A stretch of DNA of 43,243 nt from contig JAITQA010000122.1 of the NCBI GenBank assembly GCA_031289145.1, positions 1 to 43,243 on the forward strand, written 5' to 3'. Under the pieces are notes generated by a model. It searched no databases and was not told where the DNA came from. It saw nothing but the letters and a program-made list of their open reading frames with translations. Below, piece by piece: positions 17,886 to 27,171 of the stretch. Origin of the DNA: Dysgonamonadaceae bacterium (lineage in GTDB: Bacteria; Bacteroidota; Bacteroidia; Bacteroidales; Azobacteroidaceae). Numbering within the stretch: position 1 is the first letter of the stretch; each line of letters starts with the position of its first letter. A program made the translations under genes and the position numbers.

Positions 17886-17940
17886 TCTATTCTGCTTTCC
17901 GTAGGAAAGCAGAATAGACATGAAAAAAGGCTGTTTTTTT
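17886..17940 (+). terminator. Hairpin with downstream T-run after tRNA-Gln
   Basis: TCTATTCTGCTTTCC (17886-17900) and GGAAAGCAGAATAGA (17904-17918) form a perfect 15-bp stem with a 3-base loop. A second small palindrome, AAAAAAGGCTGTTTTTTT, follows and ends in a T-run at 17934-17940. It lies between the converging tRNA and acyl-CoA synthetase genes and may stop transcription from both sides, although the T-run is not directly next to the large stem. Confidence 0.55.
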
Positions 17941-17954
17941 ATTTATTTCTTCTC

Positions 17955-20018
17955 TTATTTCTCAATCCTAAGCCTTGCATCTACTGCGATAATACCTTGC
18001 TCTGTTGCCAATAACGGATTGATATCCAATTCTTTGATTTCAGTAGCAAAACGGAGTAATGCCGAGAGATGCACAATAATCTTCGCAAATTGATTTTCAT
18101 CAATTCCTTTTTGTCCGCGCGCGCCTTTGAAAACGTTGTATCCTTTCAGGGAACGAATCATTGATAAGGCTTCTTCGGTGGCAAGCGGAGCCAAACCGGA
18201 TGCTATATCTTTGAATATTTCCACAAATATACCGCCTAAACCGCAGAGTACAATATGTCCGAATTTTTCTTCGTACTTGGCGCCGGCAAACAGTTCTATA
18301 CCTTTCAACATCGGCTGAATCATAACTGCCTCCGCACCGGGAATTTCCATTAGTCTCCCGAATTCGAAATCCAAATGTTCCTTTGAACGGATATTCAATA
18401 CCACACCGCCTACATCTGATTTATGAACCGGGCCTACTACTTTGGCTACTATCGGGTAATGCGCTTTTTCCGCAAAAGCGCAGATTTCGTCCCAATTATC
18501 GGATACCAAATCTTCTACCATAGGGATTCCGGCCGCTTTGAACAACTCCTGTACATGCTTAGGCGCAATATATCCCGATTGTGGAATGCTATCAATAATT
18601 CTACGAATCATGGGAACATCAACTCCTTTCAATTCCAGATTGTTAGACAAAGGATGCGGTGTTTTCAGCACTTTTATCAGCGCATCGGCCAGGCCTACTT
18701 CGTCGCTGAAATTCACATGTCCTTTTTTAACAAAAAAATCTGTTTCATCCCAAGCTGTACTTACCGAAGGCAATACAGGGAAAATCGGTTTGGTGCAGGA
18801 TTTCATTTTTTGGTCCAACACTTCGTAAGCCTCGTAAACACGGGTCAATCCGGGGCTACCGAAAATAACGGCAATCCCATCGATATTGGTAAATTTGGAT
18901 TCGCAATAGTCAATTGCAATAGCCAAATGTTCGGGGCCTCCTGTCCCGATGATATCAATAGGATTGCTGACGGACGAACCCGGGAGCAGTTGCTTTTTTA
19001 ATTTGTCGGCAATGGAAGTACCCGATAATTGCGGAATTTCCATACCTCCTTTGGCCAGTGCATCGGTCAGAATAACGGCTGGGCCGCCGGCATGGGTCAC
19101 AATGGCTATGTTCTTACCTTTCAATTCTTTCAAAGTGAAAACAGCGCCGACAGTTGCCAATTCTTCCCGACTAAAACAGCGTACAACTCCGGCTTTCCGG
19201 AACAAGGCTTCTACAGCCAGGTCAGGATTGGCCATGGCGCCTGTATGAGAGGATGCCGCCCTGCTGCCCGACTCGGATGTCCCGGATTTAATCGCTGCAA
19301 TCCGACAACCTTTACGAATCAGGGAACTGGTGCATTCGAGCAGCTTATCCGGGTCTTTTATGCTTTCTATATACAAGAGTTTAATTTTGGCATCGGTTTC
19401 CGGATTGAAGTTATTATCCATATATTCCAAAACATCTTCCACTGAAATTTGCGCAGCATTACCGATTGACCATACTGAGTTGAAACGCAGCCCCATCCGA
19501 ATGGAAGACTCCATGATAAATAAAGCGGTTCCTCCCGAACTGGATATCATATCCACACCCATATTGTCCATTTCCGGTATAGGCAAAGTAAATAAACTGT
19601 GGTGATAACGATTCAATATCCCGATACAATTCGGCCCAATCAGGCTGGCGCCTGCATTATTGATTACCTCAACAATCTTTTTTTCCATTTCGCCGCCTTC
19701 GTTGGTTTCCTCTCCGAATCCGGCCGTATACATGATAAAAGCTTTTACGCCTTTTTCCTGCGCCAATACTGTAATAGTTTCCAAACAAGTCTTCGCCGGA
19801 ATGGAAATAATGGCCAAATCCGTTTGTGGAATATCTTTTACGTCATGGTAACTCTTCAGACCTTGCACTTCGCTTTCTTTCGGATTTACCACATAAATAT
19901 TGCCCTTATATTCGCCATTCAAGATGTTACGTATGCAATTACCTCCGGGTTTGGATGTTTTGTTGGATCCGCCTACTACTACAATACTTTTTGGATTAAT
20001 TAGTTCTTGATTAATCAT
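17955..20018 (-). CDS. ADP-forming acetyl/acyl-CoA synthetase, fused alpha-beta subunits
   Basis: The 687-residue protein contains a CoA-binding domain (about 1-130, with SIVVVGGSNKTSKPGGN), succinyl-CoA-synthetase-like domains including the phospho-histidine candidate His258 in AASSHTGAM, and a C-terminal ATP-grasp domain (about 460-687) with AHYPIVAKVVGPVHKSDVGG and ELDINPLLA. The family converts acyl-CoA, ADP and phosphate to acid, CoA and ATP, yielding ATP at the end of sugar or amino acid fermentation. It starts 48 bases after the ROK kinase on the same strand, with a promoter-like element in the gap, so it may be transcribed both with it and alone. Confidence 0.92.
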   Translation of the reverse strand: MINQELINPKSIVVVGGSNKTSKPGGNCIRNILNGEYKGNIYVVNPKESEVQGLKSYHDVKDIPQTDLAIISIPAKTCLETITVLAQEKGVKAFIMYTAGFGEETNEGGEMEKKIVEVINNAGASLIGPNCIGILNRYHHSLFTLPIPEMDNMGVDMISSSGGTALFIMESSIRMGLRFNSVWSIGNAAQISVEDVLEYMDNNFNPETDAKIKLLYIESIKDPDKLLECTSSLIRKGCRIAAIKSGTSESGSRAASSHTGAMANPDLAVEALFRKAGVVRCFSREELATVGAVFTLKELKGKNIAIVTHAGGPAVILTDALAKGGMEIPQLSGTSIADKLKKQLLPGSSVSNPIDIIGTGGPEHLAIAIDYCESKFTNIDGIAVIFGSPGLTRVYEAYEVLDQKMKSCTKPIFPVLPSVSTAWDETDFFVKKGHVNFSDEVGLADALIKVLKTPHPLSNNLELKGVDVPMIRRIIDSIPQSGYIAPKHVQELFKAAGIPMVEDLVSDNWDEICAFAEKAHYPIVAKVVGPVHKSDVGGVVLNIRSKEHLDFEFGRLMEIPGAEAVMIQPMLKGIELFAGAKYEEKFGHIVLCGLGGIFVEIFKDIASGLAPLATEEALSMIRSLKGYNVFKGARGQKGIDENQFAKIIVHLSALLRFATEIKELDINPLLATEQGIIAVDARLRIEK

Positions 20019-20051
20019 AAAATTTTATCTTTGTTTTACTATTATTTTGTT

Positions 20052-20059
20052 CAAATATA
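20052..20059 (-). promoter_or_regulatory. -7 promoter element of the acyl-CoA synthetase gene
   Basis: On the minus strand TATATTTG matches TAnnTTTG and sits 33 bases before the start at 20018. No well-spaced -33 TTTG is seen. Confidence 0.4.
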
Positions 20060-20066
20060 CCAAAAT

Positions 20067-21035
20067 TTATTTTATTTCCCATCCCAAAGCGCTTGCACCT
20101 AATACAGCTGCATCGCTTTCCGGCAATTCGGATAACAAGAGTTTTGTTTTCCCTTTGAATATGCCTAAAGAATGTTCAATCATAGCTTCTTGAATCGGAT
20201 CAAAGATAAATTTACCGGCTCTCGCTAAACCGCCGAACAAAATAATGGCTTCAGGACTTGAAAAAGCAATAAAGTTGGCAAAAGCTTCTCCCAGAATTTG
20301 GCCGGTATATCTGAAAATATCAATAGCTACCTTGTCGCCTTTTACAGCGGCATCGTAAACATCTTTAGACGTGAGGTTGTCTACATGGGCGTATTCGGTC
20401 AGAATGGTTTTTATTTTTCCTTCTTCAACGAATTTTCGGGCTGTCCGTGCTACGCCGGTAGCAGAAGCATAAGCTTCGAGGCAACCTTTGCGACCGCAAC
20501 CACAGAGACGTCCATTTTCTTTTTCAACGATGACATGTCCCAATTCACCGGCAAAACCATCATGGCCGTAGACTACCTGTCCGTTGATGACAATACCGCT
20601 ACCGACGCCGGTACCCAAGGTAATCATGATGAAATTTTTCATCCCTTTGGCTACGCCGTAAGTCATTTCACCTATTGCTGCCGCATTGGCGTCATTGGTT
20701 AAAACAGTCGTAATACCGGTGGCATATTCTACCATTTTAGCAAATGGAATGTTTTTCTCTTTCGCCCATCTTACATTAGGGGCGTCTTCGATGGTGCCGG
20801 CATAGTAGTTTCCGTTAGGAGCGCCTATCCCTATACCGTTGAATTTTTCTTTTCCACCTGCTTTTTCAATAATAGCAATTAATTCCGGCGCTAAAACAGC
20901 AAGATAAGCTTCTGCTGTTTCATAATTGCCGGTAGAAATTTTACCGGAATCAACAATTTCACCTCTCGCATCTACAACTCCGAATACAGTGTTTGTTCCG
21001 CCGATATCAACGCCAAGTACATACGGTTTATCCAT
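20067..21035 (-). CDS. ROK-family glucokinase
   Basis: The 322-residue protein begins with the phosphate-binding DIGGTN at 10-15, has a catalytic Asp115 in TNDANAA, and the ROK zinc site made by His167 and the cysteines at 178, 180 and 185 in CGCGRKGC. GHDGFAGELGHVIV is the usual substrate-binding region. Such enzymes phosphorylate glucose, or related hexoses and N-acetylhexosamines, in the cytoplasm using ATP. The length is typical. It is upstream of the ADP-forming acyl-CoA synthetase, linking the entry and exit of glycolytic fermentation. Sugar specificity is inferred from family likeness only. Confidence 0.9.
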   Translation of the reverse strand: MDKPYVLGVDIGGTNTVFGVVDARGEIVDSGKISTGNYETAEAYLAVLAPELIAIIEKAGGKEKFNGIGIGAPNGNYYAGTIEDAPNVRWAKEKNIPFAKMVEYATGITTVLTNDANAAAIGEMTYGVAKGMKNFIMITLGTGVGSGIVINGQVVYGHDGFAGELGHVIVEKENGRLCGCGRKGCLEAYASATGVARTARKFVEEGKIKTILTEYAHVDNLTSKDVYDAAVKGDKVAIDIFRYTGQILGEAFANFIAFSSPEAIILFGGLARAGKFIFDPIQEAMIEHSLGIFKGKTKLLLSELPESDAAVLGASALGWEIK

Positions 21036-21075
21036 GATACTAATTTTTAATGTTTGTTTTTTGAATTATCTTCTA

Positions 21076-21083
21076 CAAATATA
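21076..21083 (-). promoter_or_regulatory. -7 promoter element of the ROK kinase gene
   Basis: On the minus strand TATATTTG matches TAnnTTTG and lies 40 bases before the start at 21035. It sits just downstream of the ferredoxin terminator. Confidence 0.4.
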
Positions 21084-21114
21084 CTATGTTTTTTTGTATT
21101 TCTATCTATTTTTT

Positions 21115-21181
21115 GCAAAAAAAAACAGATTGTCCAAAAAGTCTTTTGAAATGATGCTTCAAAAGGCTTTTCGGACAATCT
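21115..21181 (-). terminator. Intrinsic terminator of the ferredoxin gene
   Basis: Arms 21127-21150 and 21158-21181 form a 24-bp stem with a 7-base loop. Read on the minus strand it has one G-U pair and one C/A mismatch, and it is followed at once by GTTTTTTTTTGC. It starts 27 bases beyond the ferredoxin stop codon. Confidence 0.85.
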
Positions 21182-21207
21182 CCCCACTTACTTTTTCAGT
21201 AAGAAAT

Positions 21208-21381
<174 letters not shown>

Positions 21382-21403
21382 CTAAATTTAAATTAATAGA
21401 CTG

Positions 21404-21411
21404 CAAAGGTA
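21404..21411 (-). promoter_or_regulatory. -7 promoter element of the ferredoxin gene
   Basis: On the minus strand TACCTTTG matches TAnnTTTG and is 28 bases before the ATG at 21375. Confidence 0.5.
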
Positions 21412-21480
21412 AAATAAGTTTTATTAAATCCCATAATTTTTGCTATTAAAAAATAATGAAAAGGCTTAGTTTATAATGAT

Positions 21481-22431
21481 TCAAAATAAGCGCGTCTCGC
21501 TTAATGCATCCTTTAGCTTTTGATTATAAACGGTTATAATCTCCGACATTACTTCTTCAACACTTTGCAATTGGTGGAACAGAGAAGCTACCTGACCTAT
21601 TTCCAACTCTCCTTCTTCCAGGTCACCTTCGAATATTCCTTTTTTTGCACGACCCTTGCCCAAGAGTTTCTGTAGCGCTTCCACTGTGGCGCCGCAAGCC
21701 TCGGCTGTTTCTACGGCAGACATGAAATCTCCTTTCACTAAACGTGTAGGAGCCAGCTTTTTCAGTAAAAGTTTGGTATCGCCCTCATTTAAATTCAAAC
21801 ACAATTGTTTAAAATTCTCGTGAGCCGAACTTTCTTTTGTCAGTGCAAAACGGGTGCCGATTTGCGCCCCTTCGGCGCCTAATGCCTGAATAGCCAACAA
21901 AGCCTCCCCGGTTCCTATGCCGCCTGCGGCTAACAAGGGAAGAGAAGTGACTTTTCGAACAGCGGGAATCAGACAAAGGCTTGTGGTTTCTTCTCTGCCG
22001 TTATGTCCACCTGCCTCAAAACCCTCTGCAACAATGGCGTCTACTCCTGCCTCCTCACATTTAACAGCAAATTTTGAACTACTTACTACATGCGCTACGG
22101 TGATGCCCCGTTCTTTCAGAAATCCTGTCCAAGCCTTGGGATTTCCGGCTGAAGTAAAAACTATTTTCACCCCTTCTTCCACGATTAAGTGCATAAGGGT
22201 TTCTATTGCAGGATACATCAACGGGACATTGACCCCAAAAGGCTTATCCGTCGCAGCTTTGCACTTCCTGATATGCTCCCGGAGCGTTTCGGGATGCATA
22301 GAGCCTGCTCCCAAAAGGCCTAAGCCACCGGCATTGCTGACGGCTGACGCCAAACGCCACCCACTACACCAAACCATTCCGCCTTGTACAATGGGATAGG
22401 TAATCTTGAACAATTCACAAATTCTATTCAT
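21481..22431 (-). CDS. FabK-like enoyl-ACP reductase II / nitronate monooxygenase family flavoprotein
   Basis: The 316-residue TIM-barrel flavoprotein has QGGMVWCSGW near the N-terminus, DKPFGVNVPL, FTSAGNP, the segment VAEGFEAGGHNG with His143 at the position of the catalytic histidine of FabK, and LLAAGGIGTGEA plus GAQIGTRFA for FMN phosphate binding. These are shared by FabK (reduces enoyl-ACP with FMN) and nitronate monooxygenases; the close similarity of the first half to FabK favours a lipid-synthesis role but does not prove it. An upstream in-frame extension (to 22512) is rejected because the -7 element TATATTTG at 22458-22451 lies within it. Confidence 0.82.
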   Translation of the reverse strand: MNRICELFKITYPIVQGGMVWCSGWRLASAVSNAGGLGLLGAGSMHPETLREHIRKCKAATDKPFGVNVPLMYPAIETLMHLIVEEGVKIVFTSAGNPKAWTGFLKERGITVAHVVSSSKFAVKCEEAGVDAIVAEGFEAGGHNGREETTSLCLIPAVRKVTSLPLLAAGGIGTGEALLAIQALGAEGAQIGTRFALTKESSAHENFKQLCLNLNEGDTKLLLKKLAPTRLVKGDFMSAVETAEACGATVEALQKLLGKGRAKKGIFEGDLEEGELEIGQVASLFHQLQSVEEVMSEIITVYNQKLKDALSETRLF

Positions 22432-22450
22432 GTTTATTTTTTTTGAAAGA

Positions 22451-22458
22451 CAAATATA
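22451..22458 (-). promoter_or_regulatory. -7 promoter element of the FabK-like gene
   Basis: On the minus strand TATATTTG matches TAnnTTTG and lies 19 bases before the ATG at 22431, which decides that start. Confidence 0.45.
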
Positions 22459-22480
22459 CGACAAAACATACAGGGATTTT

Positions 22481-22963
22481 TTACCTGTTCGTAATATTTG
22501 TGCAGTTTGCATTCATTATCTCTGCAAACGCTGCAAATTCGGCAGCACTGGCAAAACGGTCTTCGCTAAACTCATAGCGGTCGTTGTTGTTGGTATAGAT
22601 AATCACTTGCTTCCCTTCGTCTTCATCATCCTTGTGCCATAATTCTTTCACATCGGTAAAAGCTACCCAAATTCGCTTGTCTTTACCTTGTGGAAAAGTG
22701 ATGCCGTTGTCTTCTGCCTCAATGGGATTTGGATTTTTGGATGACGCTTTGGCGCTACTGTACTTGTAAAAGGCATACACGATGAACAATACTGCGCAGA
22801 AAGCAAGAATGTACATACTGTTGGGATATGCCAACAAACGCAAGTTTTTGAAGGCTATACCATACTTAAAAAACCACGATAACACCGCCAGAACAATAAA
22901 AACAATGGCAGGGTAACAATAACTGAATGCAAATTTTTCTTTGTAAATAAATGTCTGTTTCAT
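22481..22963 (-). CDS. Small membrane protein with two TM segments and a YcxB-like cytosolic domain
   Basis: The 160-residue product begins MKQTFIYKEKFAFSYCYPAI. Two hydrophobic segments (about 15-32 and 46-64) are followed by a soluble part rich in aromatic and charged residues (WVAFTDVKELWHKDDEDEGK, VIIYTNNNDRYEFSEDRF), which looks like a small PH-like or YcxB-like domain. I do not recognise a function. The longer frame back to 23008 is rejected because its first codon overlaps the promoter -7 box. It is followed after 49 bases by the FabK-like gene, which has its own -7 element. Confidence 0.7.
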   Translation of the reverse strand: MKQTFIYKEKFAFSYCYPAIVFIVLAVLSWFFKYGIAFKNLRLLAYPNSMYILAFCAVLFIVYAFYKYSSAKASSKNPNPIEAEDNGITFPQGKDKRIWVAFTDVKELWHKDDEDEGKQVIIYTNNNDRYEFSEDRFASAAEFAAFAEIMNANCTNITNR

Positions 22964-23005
22964 ACTTTTTCTTTTTTTAGTTTGACAATGTAAATTAACA
23001 AGTTG

Positions 23006-23036
23006 CAAAAATACATAAAAATTTTCAAAATTTCAA
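23006..23036 (-). promoter_or_regulatory. Promoter of the small membrane protein gene
   Basis: On the minus strand TTG (23036-23034) and TATTTTTG (23013-23006) are spaced by 20 bases, with the start codon 42 bases further at 22963. It is divergent from the esterase promoter. Confidence 0.5.
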
Positions 23037-23083
23037 GTACGTAAAGTTAAGTCCACTGTTTTTATTTCTTCAATCTTTTTTCG

Positions 23084-23091
23084 TAACTTTG
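23084..23091 (+). promoter_or_regulatory. -7 promoter element of the esterase gene
   Basis: TAACTTTG matches TAnnTTTG and lies 32 bases before the ATG at 23124. Confidence 0.45.
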
Positions 23092-23123
23092 TCTCGTGAC
23101 ACATTAGCATATTATATTTACGT

Positions 23124-23939
23124 ATGAAACATTTCAGCATTATCTGCACTATTTGCCTGCTGGCCGTGTTTACGGCGAATGCGGCACAGGTCGATTCGAT
23201 TGCCGTAGAAAGCGAAGCGATGAAGACAAGTATCAAAGCCATCGTTATCCAATCGGATAAGGCGCTACAAGGGCAAACTTGCCCGGTTATTTACCTGTTG
23301 AACGGCTATAGCGGAAACGAAAAACAATGGCCGGGAATCAAACCCGATCTGCCCAAAATCGCCGATGAAAACGGCCTGATTTTTGTGTGTCCCGATGGAA
23401 AAAACAGTTGGTATCTGGACAGTCCCTTAGACAAGACTTCACAGTACGAAACATTTATTTCTTTCGAACTCGTCGCTTACATCGACCAAAACTACCAAAC
23501 GATTGCCGACCCTCAGCACCGGGCAATTACCGGACTCAGCATGGGAGGACACGGGGCTTTGTTTAATGCCTTCCGCCACAAAGATATTTTCGGAGCAGTC
23601 GGCAGTATGAGCGGCGCGGTGGATATTCGCCAGCGTGGCGATAACTTCGGTTTGGTGCATTTGTTGGGCGACATTACCAAAAATCCGGAAACATGGGAGG
23701 TACATTCCGTGCTGAACCAAATCGAAAAAATAGCCAGCGGCGATTTAGCCATCATTTTTGATTGCGGCGTAAGCGATTTTTGTTTCCCGCTGAATGAGGC
23801 TTTAAACAAAGCTCTTTTGGAAAAGAAAATCGACCATGACTATATCACGCGGCCGGGCGAACACAATGCAACTTACTGGAAAAACGCCATAGATTACCAA
23901 ATTTTGTTTTTCTGCAAGTTCTTCAACAAAGGCAAATAA
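23124..23939 (+). CDS. Secreted alpha/beta-hydrolase esterase (esterase D / XynZ-type)
   Basis: The 271-residue protein has a signal peptide (about 1-20, ending ANAA) and one alpha/beta-hydrolase domain. The nucleophile is Ser139 in GLSMGGHG, a catalytic Asp is likely Asp213 or Asp218 in DCGVSDFC, and His247 in GEHNATYW completes the triad. VIYLLNGYSGNEKQW holds the oxyanion-side strand. Relatives include feruloyl esterases, S-formylglutathione hydrolase-like enzymes and tributyrin esterases. Because it is exported, release of acyl groups from carbohydrate or lipid is plausible. It is a single gene and converges with the aldo/keto reductase operon. Confidence 0.85.
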   Translation: MKHFSIICTICLLAVFTANAAQVDSIAVESEAMKTSIKAIVIQSDKALQGQTCPVIYLLNGYSGNEKQWPGIKPDLPKIADENGLIFVCPDGKNSWYLDSPLDKTSQYETFISFELVAYIDQNYQTIADPQHRAITGLSMGGHGALFNAFRHKDIFGAVGSMSGAVDIRQRGDNFGLVHLLGDITKNPETWEVHSVLNQIEKIASGDLAIIFDCGVSDFCFPLNEALNKALLEKKIDHDYITRPGEHNATYWKNAIDYQILFFCKFFNKGK

Positions 23940-23968
23940 GATGCTGCATTGCGCTTGCTTGTTTTCCG

Positions 23969-25120
23969 TTATTTTGATGATTTACCGGCAAAGTTGCTAA
24001 TTGTATCCATCCATTGCGGTATCTCAATATGCTGGGGACAATGCTCCGCACATTGGTTGCATTGTGCACAATGATGCGCCTGTTTTTCTTCTCCGAGGAT
24101 TCTGTATTCTATTTCGAATACAAAATCATTCATGCTCCGTTTATTTACCTTTCCTGTAAGGTAATTATTGTAAATGGCAAAGACCCTCGGAATATCAATA
24201 CCGGCAGGACAATCCATACAATACCGGCATGCGGTGCATGGAATGACGGCCGATGACCTGTATGCGGCTAATGCCTGTTCAATAACGGCGTATTCGCGCT
24301 TGTCAAGCGGCTTGAAATGTTCCATTGTTTGCACATTATCCTTTAGCTGGTCTATCGTTGACATACCGCTCAAAACGACGAATACTTCCGGAAGGGATGC
24401 TGCATATCGCAATGCCCATGATGCAATACTTGCTTCCGGTTTTTCTTTTTTGAATATTTCGACGGATTTATCGCATAAGGTTGCCAAGGAGCCTCCTCTA
24501 ACAGGTTCCATCACAACGACAGGAATGCCGTTGTCTTTCAGAATCCGGTATTGCAGGTCTGCGTTTTGAAGTTCCCAATCCATATAATTCAATTGGATTT
24601 GGGCAAAGTCCCATTCGTATTTTTTTACGATTTTTGCCAACAATTCCGGTTTGTCATGGAAAGAAAAACCCAAATGGCGTATTTTCCCTTGGCGTTGTTT
24701 TTCTTTGATTATTTCGTATATTTTAAAAAATTCCACTTTTTGCAAATGCGCCTCATTCATATTATGCAATAAGTAGAAATCGAAATAATCCGTGCGGCAT
24801 TTTTTCAATTGTTCCTGAAAGATACGTTCCACATCCTCCTCGGATGAAACGAATACCACCGGCATTTTGGTTGCCAGATTGAAGCTATTGCGCGGATATT
24901 TCGACAGCGCTTCACCGGCAAAGGATTCCGATTGCCCTTCGTGATACATATAAGCCGTATCAAAATAATTTATGCCGTGTGCAATGGCATAATCAACCAT
25001 TTCCTGCGCTTTTTCTTTGTCAATAGCATTGTTTTCGTTTTCTATCAAAGGCAAACGCATGCAACCAAAACCCAATAAAGAGATGGGTTCAATCCTGTTT
25101 TTGTACCTTCGTGTTTCCAT
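23969..25120 (-). CDS. Aldo/keto reductase with C-terminal ferredoxin-type 4Fe-4S domain
   Basis: The 383-residue protein has an aldo/keto reductase barrel (about 1-280) with GFGCMRLP near the start, FDTAYMYHEG containing Asp54 and the likely catalytic Tyr59, and Lys84 in ATKMP. The C-terminal part carries two cysteine groups, Cys295, 298, 301, 304 in CTACRYCMDCP and Cys351, 354, 357, 361 in CAQCNQCAEHCP, giving a ferredoxin-like pair of clusters. Such fusions are common in anaerobes, but physiological substrates are not known. It is third in an operon after ychF and the DUF3078 gene, with a 20-base gap. Confidence 0.92.
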   Translation of the reverse strand: METRRYKNRIEPISLLGFGCMRLPLIENENNAIDKEKAQEMVDYAIAHGINYFDTAYMYHEGQSESFAGEALSKYPRNSFNLATKMPVVFVSSEEDVERIFQEQLKKCRTDYFDFYLLHNMNEAHLQKVEFFKIYEIIKEKQRQGKIRHLGFSFHDKPELLAKIVKKYEWDFAQIQLNYMDWELQNADLQYRILKDNGIPVVVMEPVRGGSLATLCDKSVEIFKKEKPEASIASWALRYAASLPEVFVVLSGMSTIDQLKDNVQTMEHFKPLDKREYAVIEQALAAYRSSAVIPCTACRYCMDCPAGIDIPRVFAIYNNYLTGKVNKRSMNDFVFEIEYRILGEEKQAHHCAQCNQCAEHCPQHIEIPQWMDTISNFAGKSSK

Positions 25121-25140
25121 GATTGATACTGATAATGTCT

Positions 25141-26022
25141 TTAAAAATTGTAAGTCAATCCAAGTCCCAGAATTTCTTTGAATTGAACTTTCTTGATTTC
25201 ATCGTCGTAATAACGAAGCGTAGTATTCAGCGTAGCCGTAAGTAATTTGTTTAATTTATAGCTTAGCAGCAGGTTTAAATTGGTATCAATATTTCCAAAA
25301 TCCTCATTATAAGGTGTAAATAAGTTTAAAGAGGCTATAAGCTTAAGGTTTTCGGAAATAGTTTGGCTTGTACTTGCCAAAACATAAGCGCCGGTCTCGA
25401 ACCTTAGTTTCTTACCCTCTTTTACGCCGAAAGCGCCGATGTTTGACAGCGAATCATCTAAAACAAATATTGCTCTTTGCGCCAGTGGAGAGAGAAATAA
25501 AGCATAATCAGACTGTTTGTAAGAGAGACCCAATGCGGCATCTAAGTAAGCAGGGGCTAAGAGATTGGAAATGTGATGCGTCTTATCCGGATAATTATAT
25601 CCCTTTGAAAACTGTGAATAAAAATTCAACAAAAAGGCAGCTGCCCATCTGGACGAAACTTTATATCCGGCAATCGAAGTAAGATTCAACTTATCGGTAG
25701 CTTTTTGCCAATCGGTAGAAGAAGAATAGACCATTCCGTATTCTGCGGATAAATTGTTATCCCAAAACCACTTATTTTTCAGATAATTGGCAGACGCATT
25801 GAGGATAAAATTACCGGAAACGGTGTTATTGCCTCCTGCTACCCAATTGTTGAGAGAGGTCTGGCCGAAAGTAATTCCGGCAATACCTGAACGTTTCCAC
25901 CCTTGCAGGGTATCTTTCGGCGCATAATTTGACAGATTGTCTACAGCAGTTTTGTCTTGGGCAGTTATACAAGTAAATAAGCCCATAATGAAGAAAAACA
26001 AAATTAAGGAAATTTTTTTCAT
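25141..26022 (-). CDS. DUF3078-family outer membrane protein
   Basis: The 293-residue product has a signal peptide (about 1-21, ending CITAQ) followed by GWKRSGIAGITFGQTSLNNW and VAGGNNTVSGNF, the hallmark of the DUF3078 family in Bacteroidota. The remainder alternates aromatic and small residues in strands and ends in Tyr-Asn-Phe, consistent with an outer-membrane beta-barrel. Function is not established. It is 21 bases after ychF and 20 bases before the aldo/keto reductase. Confidence 0.85.
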   Translation of the reverse strand: MKKISLILFFFIMGLFTCITAQDKTAVDNLSNYAPKDTLQGWKRSGIAGITFGQTSLNNWVAGGNNTVSGNFILNASANYLKNKWFWDNNLSAEYGMVYSSSTDWQKATDKLNLTSIAGYKVSSRWAAAFLLNFYSQFSKGYNYPDKTHHISNLLAPAYLDAALGLSYKQSDYALFLSPLAQRAIFVLDDSLSNIGAFGVKEGKKLRFETGAYVLASTSQTISENLKLIASLNLFTPYNEDFGNIDTNLNLLLSYKLNKLLTATLNTTLRYYDDEIKKVQFKEILGLGLTYNF

Positions 26023-26043
26023 TGGAATAATAAATTTATAAAA

Positions 26044-27147
26044 TTAAACATTGAAACGGAAGTGCATGATATCTCCATCTTGCACTACGTATTCTTTACC
26101 TTCAATACTGAGTTTGCCGACATCTTTGCAGGCGTTTTCCGAACCGAGTTGAATATAATCGTGGTATTTAATCACTTCTGCGCGGATGAATCCTTTTTCA
26201 AAATCAGTATGGATAACTCCTGCACACTGAGGCGCTTTGCTTCCTTTCAGATAGGTCCATGCGCGAACTTCCTGCGGGCCTGCGGTGAGGAAAGTTTCCA
26301 AGTTCAACAATTTATAGGCAGACTTGATTAAGCGGTTCACTCCGGACTCTTCCAGTCCCAATTCGCTGAGGAACATTTCACGTTCTTCATACGTTTCAAA
26401 TTCGGCTATTTCCGATTCGATTTTCGCTGCTACAATCAATAATTCAGCTTCTTCGTCTTTAATGGCTTCCCGGATATTTTCTACATAGTGGTTGCCGGAA
26501 ACAGCAGAGGCTTCATCTACATTGCATACGTACAAGACAGGTTTGTTGGTGAGCAGGAATAAGTCGTGAGCCGCTTTTTGTTCGTCCTTTGTTGCTAACT
26601 TGACGGTACGGGCTGCTTTTCCCTGTTCAAGCGCCGTTTTGTATTTCAACAATACATCCAGCACCAATTTCGCTTGTTTATCGCCGCCGGTTTGCGCTTG
26701 TTTCTGCACTTTATTGATTCGGGATTCCACCGTTTCGAGGTCTTTCAGTTGCAATTCATAGTCGATGATTTCCTTGTCTCGCAAAGGGTTAATCAATCCG
26801 TCCACATGTGTTACATTATCATCATCGAAACAGCGCAAAACATGCAGGATAGCATCTGTTTCGCGGATATTAGCCAGAAATTTATTGCCCAGACCTTCAC
26901 CCTTACTTGCGCCCTTCACCAATCCGGCTATGTCGACGATTTCCACCGTAGTAGGTACAATTTTCTGTGGATGAACCAATTCCGCTAATTTGTTCAGACG
27001 TTCATCCGGCACGGTAATCACACCCACATTGGGTTCTATCGTGCAGAAAGGAAAGTTAGCCGCTTGCGCCTTTGCATTGGACAGACAGTTGAAAAGTGTT
27101 GATTTACCCACGTTCGGTAATCCTACGATGCCGCATTGTAAAGCCAT
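26044..27147 (-). CDS. ychF: Redox-regulated ribosome-binding ATPase/GTPase YchF
   Basis: The 367-residue protein is a complete Obg-family P-loop NTPase: G1 [14 protein letters not shown] at about 6-19, the switch segment with [14 protein letters not shown]3 [17 protein letters not shown], the NVDE-type G4 region (CNVDEASA), a coiled-coil arm, and the C-terminal TGS-like domain [11 protein letters not shown] to MHFRFNV. YchF/OLA1 proteins bind ribosomes and hydrolyse ATP. The start [11 protein letters not shown] fits the family; the in-frame extension up to 27213 covers the -7 element at 27183-27176. It heads a three-gene operon. Confidence 0.96.
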   Translation of the reverse strand: MALQCGIVGLPNVGKSTLFNCLSNAKAQAANFPFCTIEPNVGVITVPDERLNKLAELVHPQKIVPTTVEIVDIAGLVKGASKGEGLGNKFLANIRETDAILHVLRCFDDDNVTHVDGLINPLRDKEIIDYELQLKDLETVESRINKVQKQAQTGGDKQAKLVLDVLLKYKTALEQGKAARTVKLATKDEQKAAHDLFLLTNKPVLYVCNVDEASAVSGNHYVENIREAIKDEEAELLIVAAKIESEIAEFETYEEREMFLSELGLEESGVNRLIKSAYKLLNLETFLTAGPQEVRAWTYLKGSKAPQCAGVIHTDFEKGFIRAEVIKYHDYIQLGSENACKDVGKLSIEGKEYVVQDGDIMHFRFNV

Positions 27148-27171
27148 TTTGTTTAAATGTTTATTAATTTG

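Noticed and set aside
18423-19001. 192-residue plus-strand open frame
   Set aside because: Antisense to the acyl-CoA synthetase gene, whose motifs are clear on the other strand.
22432-22512. N-terminal extension of the FabK-like protein
   Set aside because: It covers the TATATTTG promoter box, and family members begin close to the chosen Met before ELFKITYPIVQGGM.
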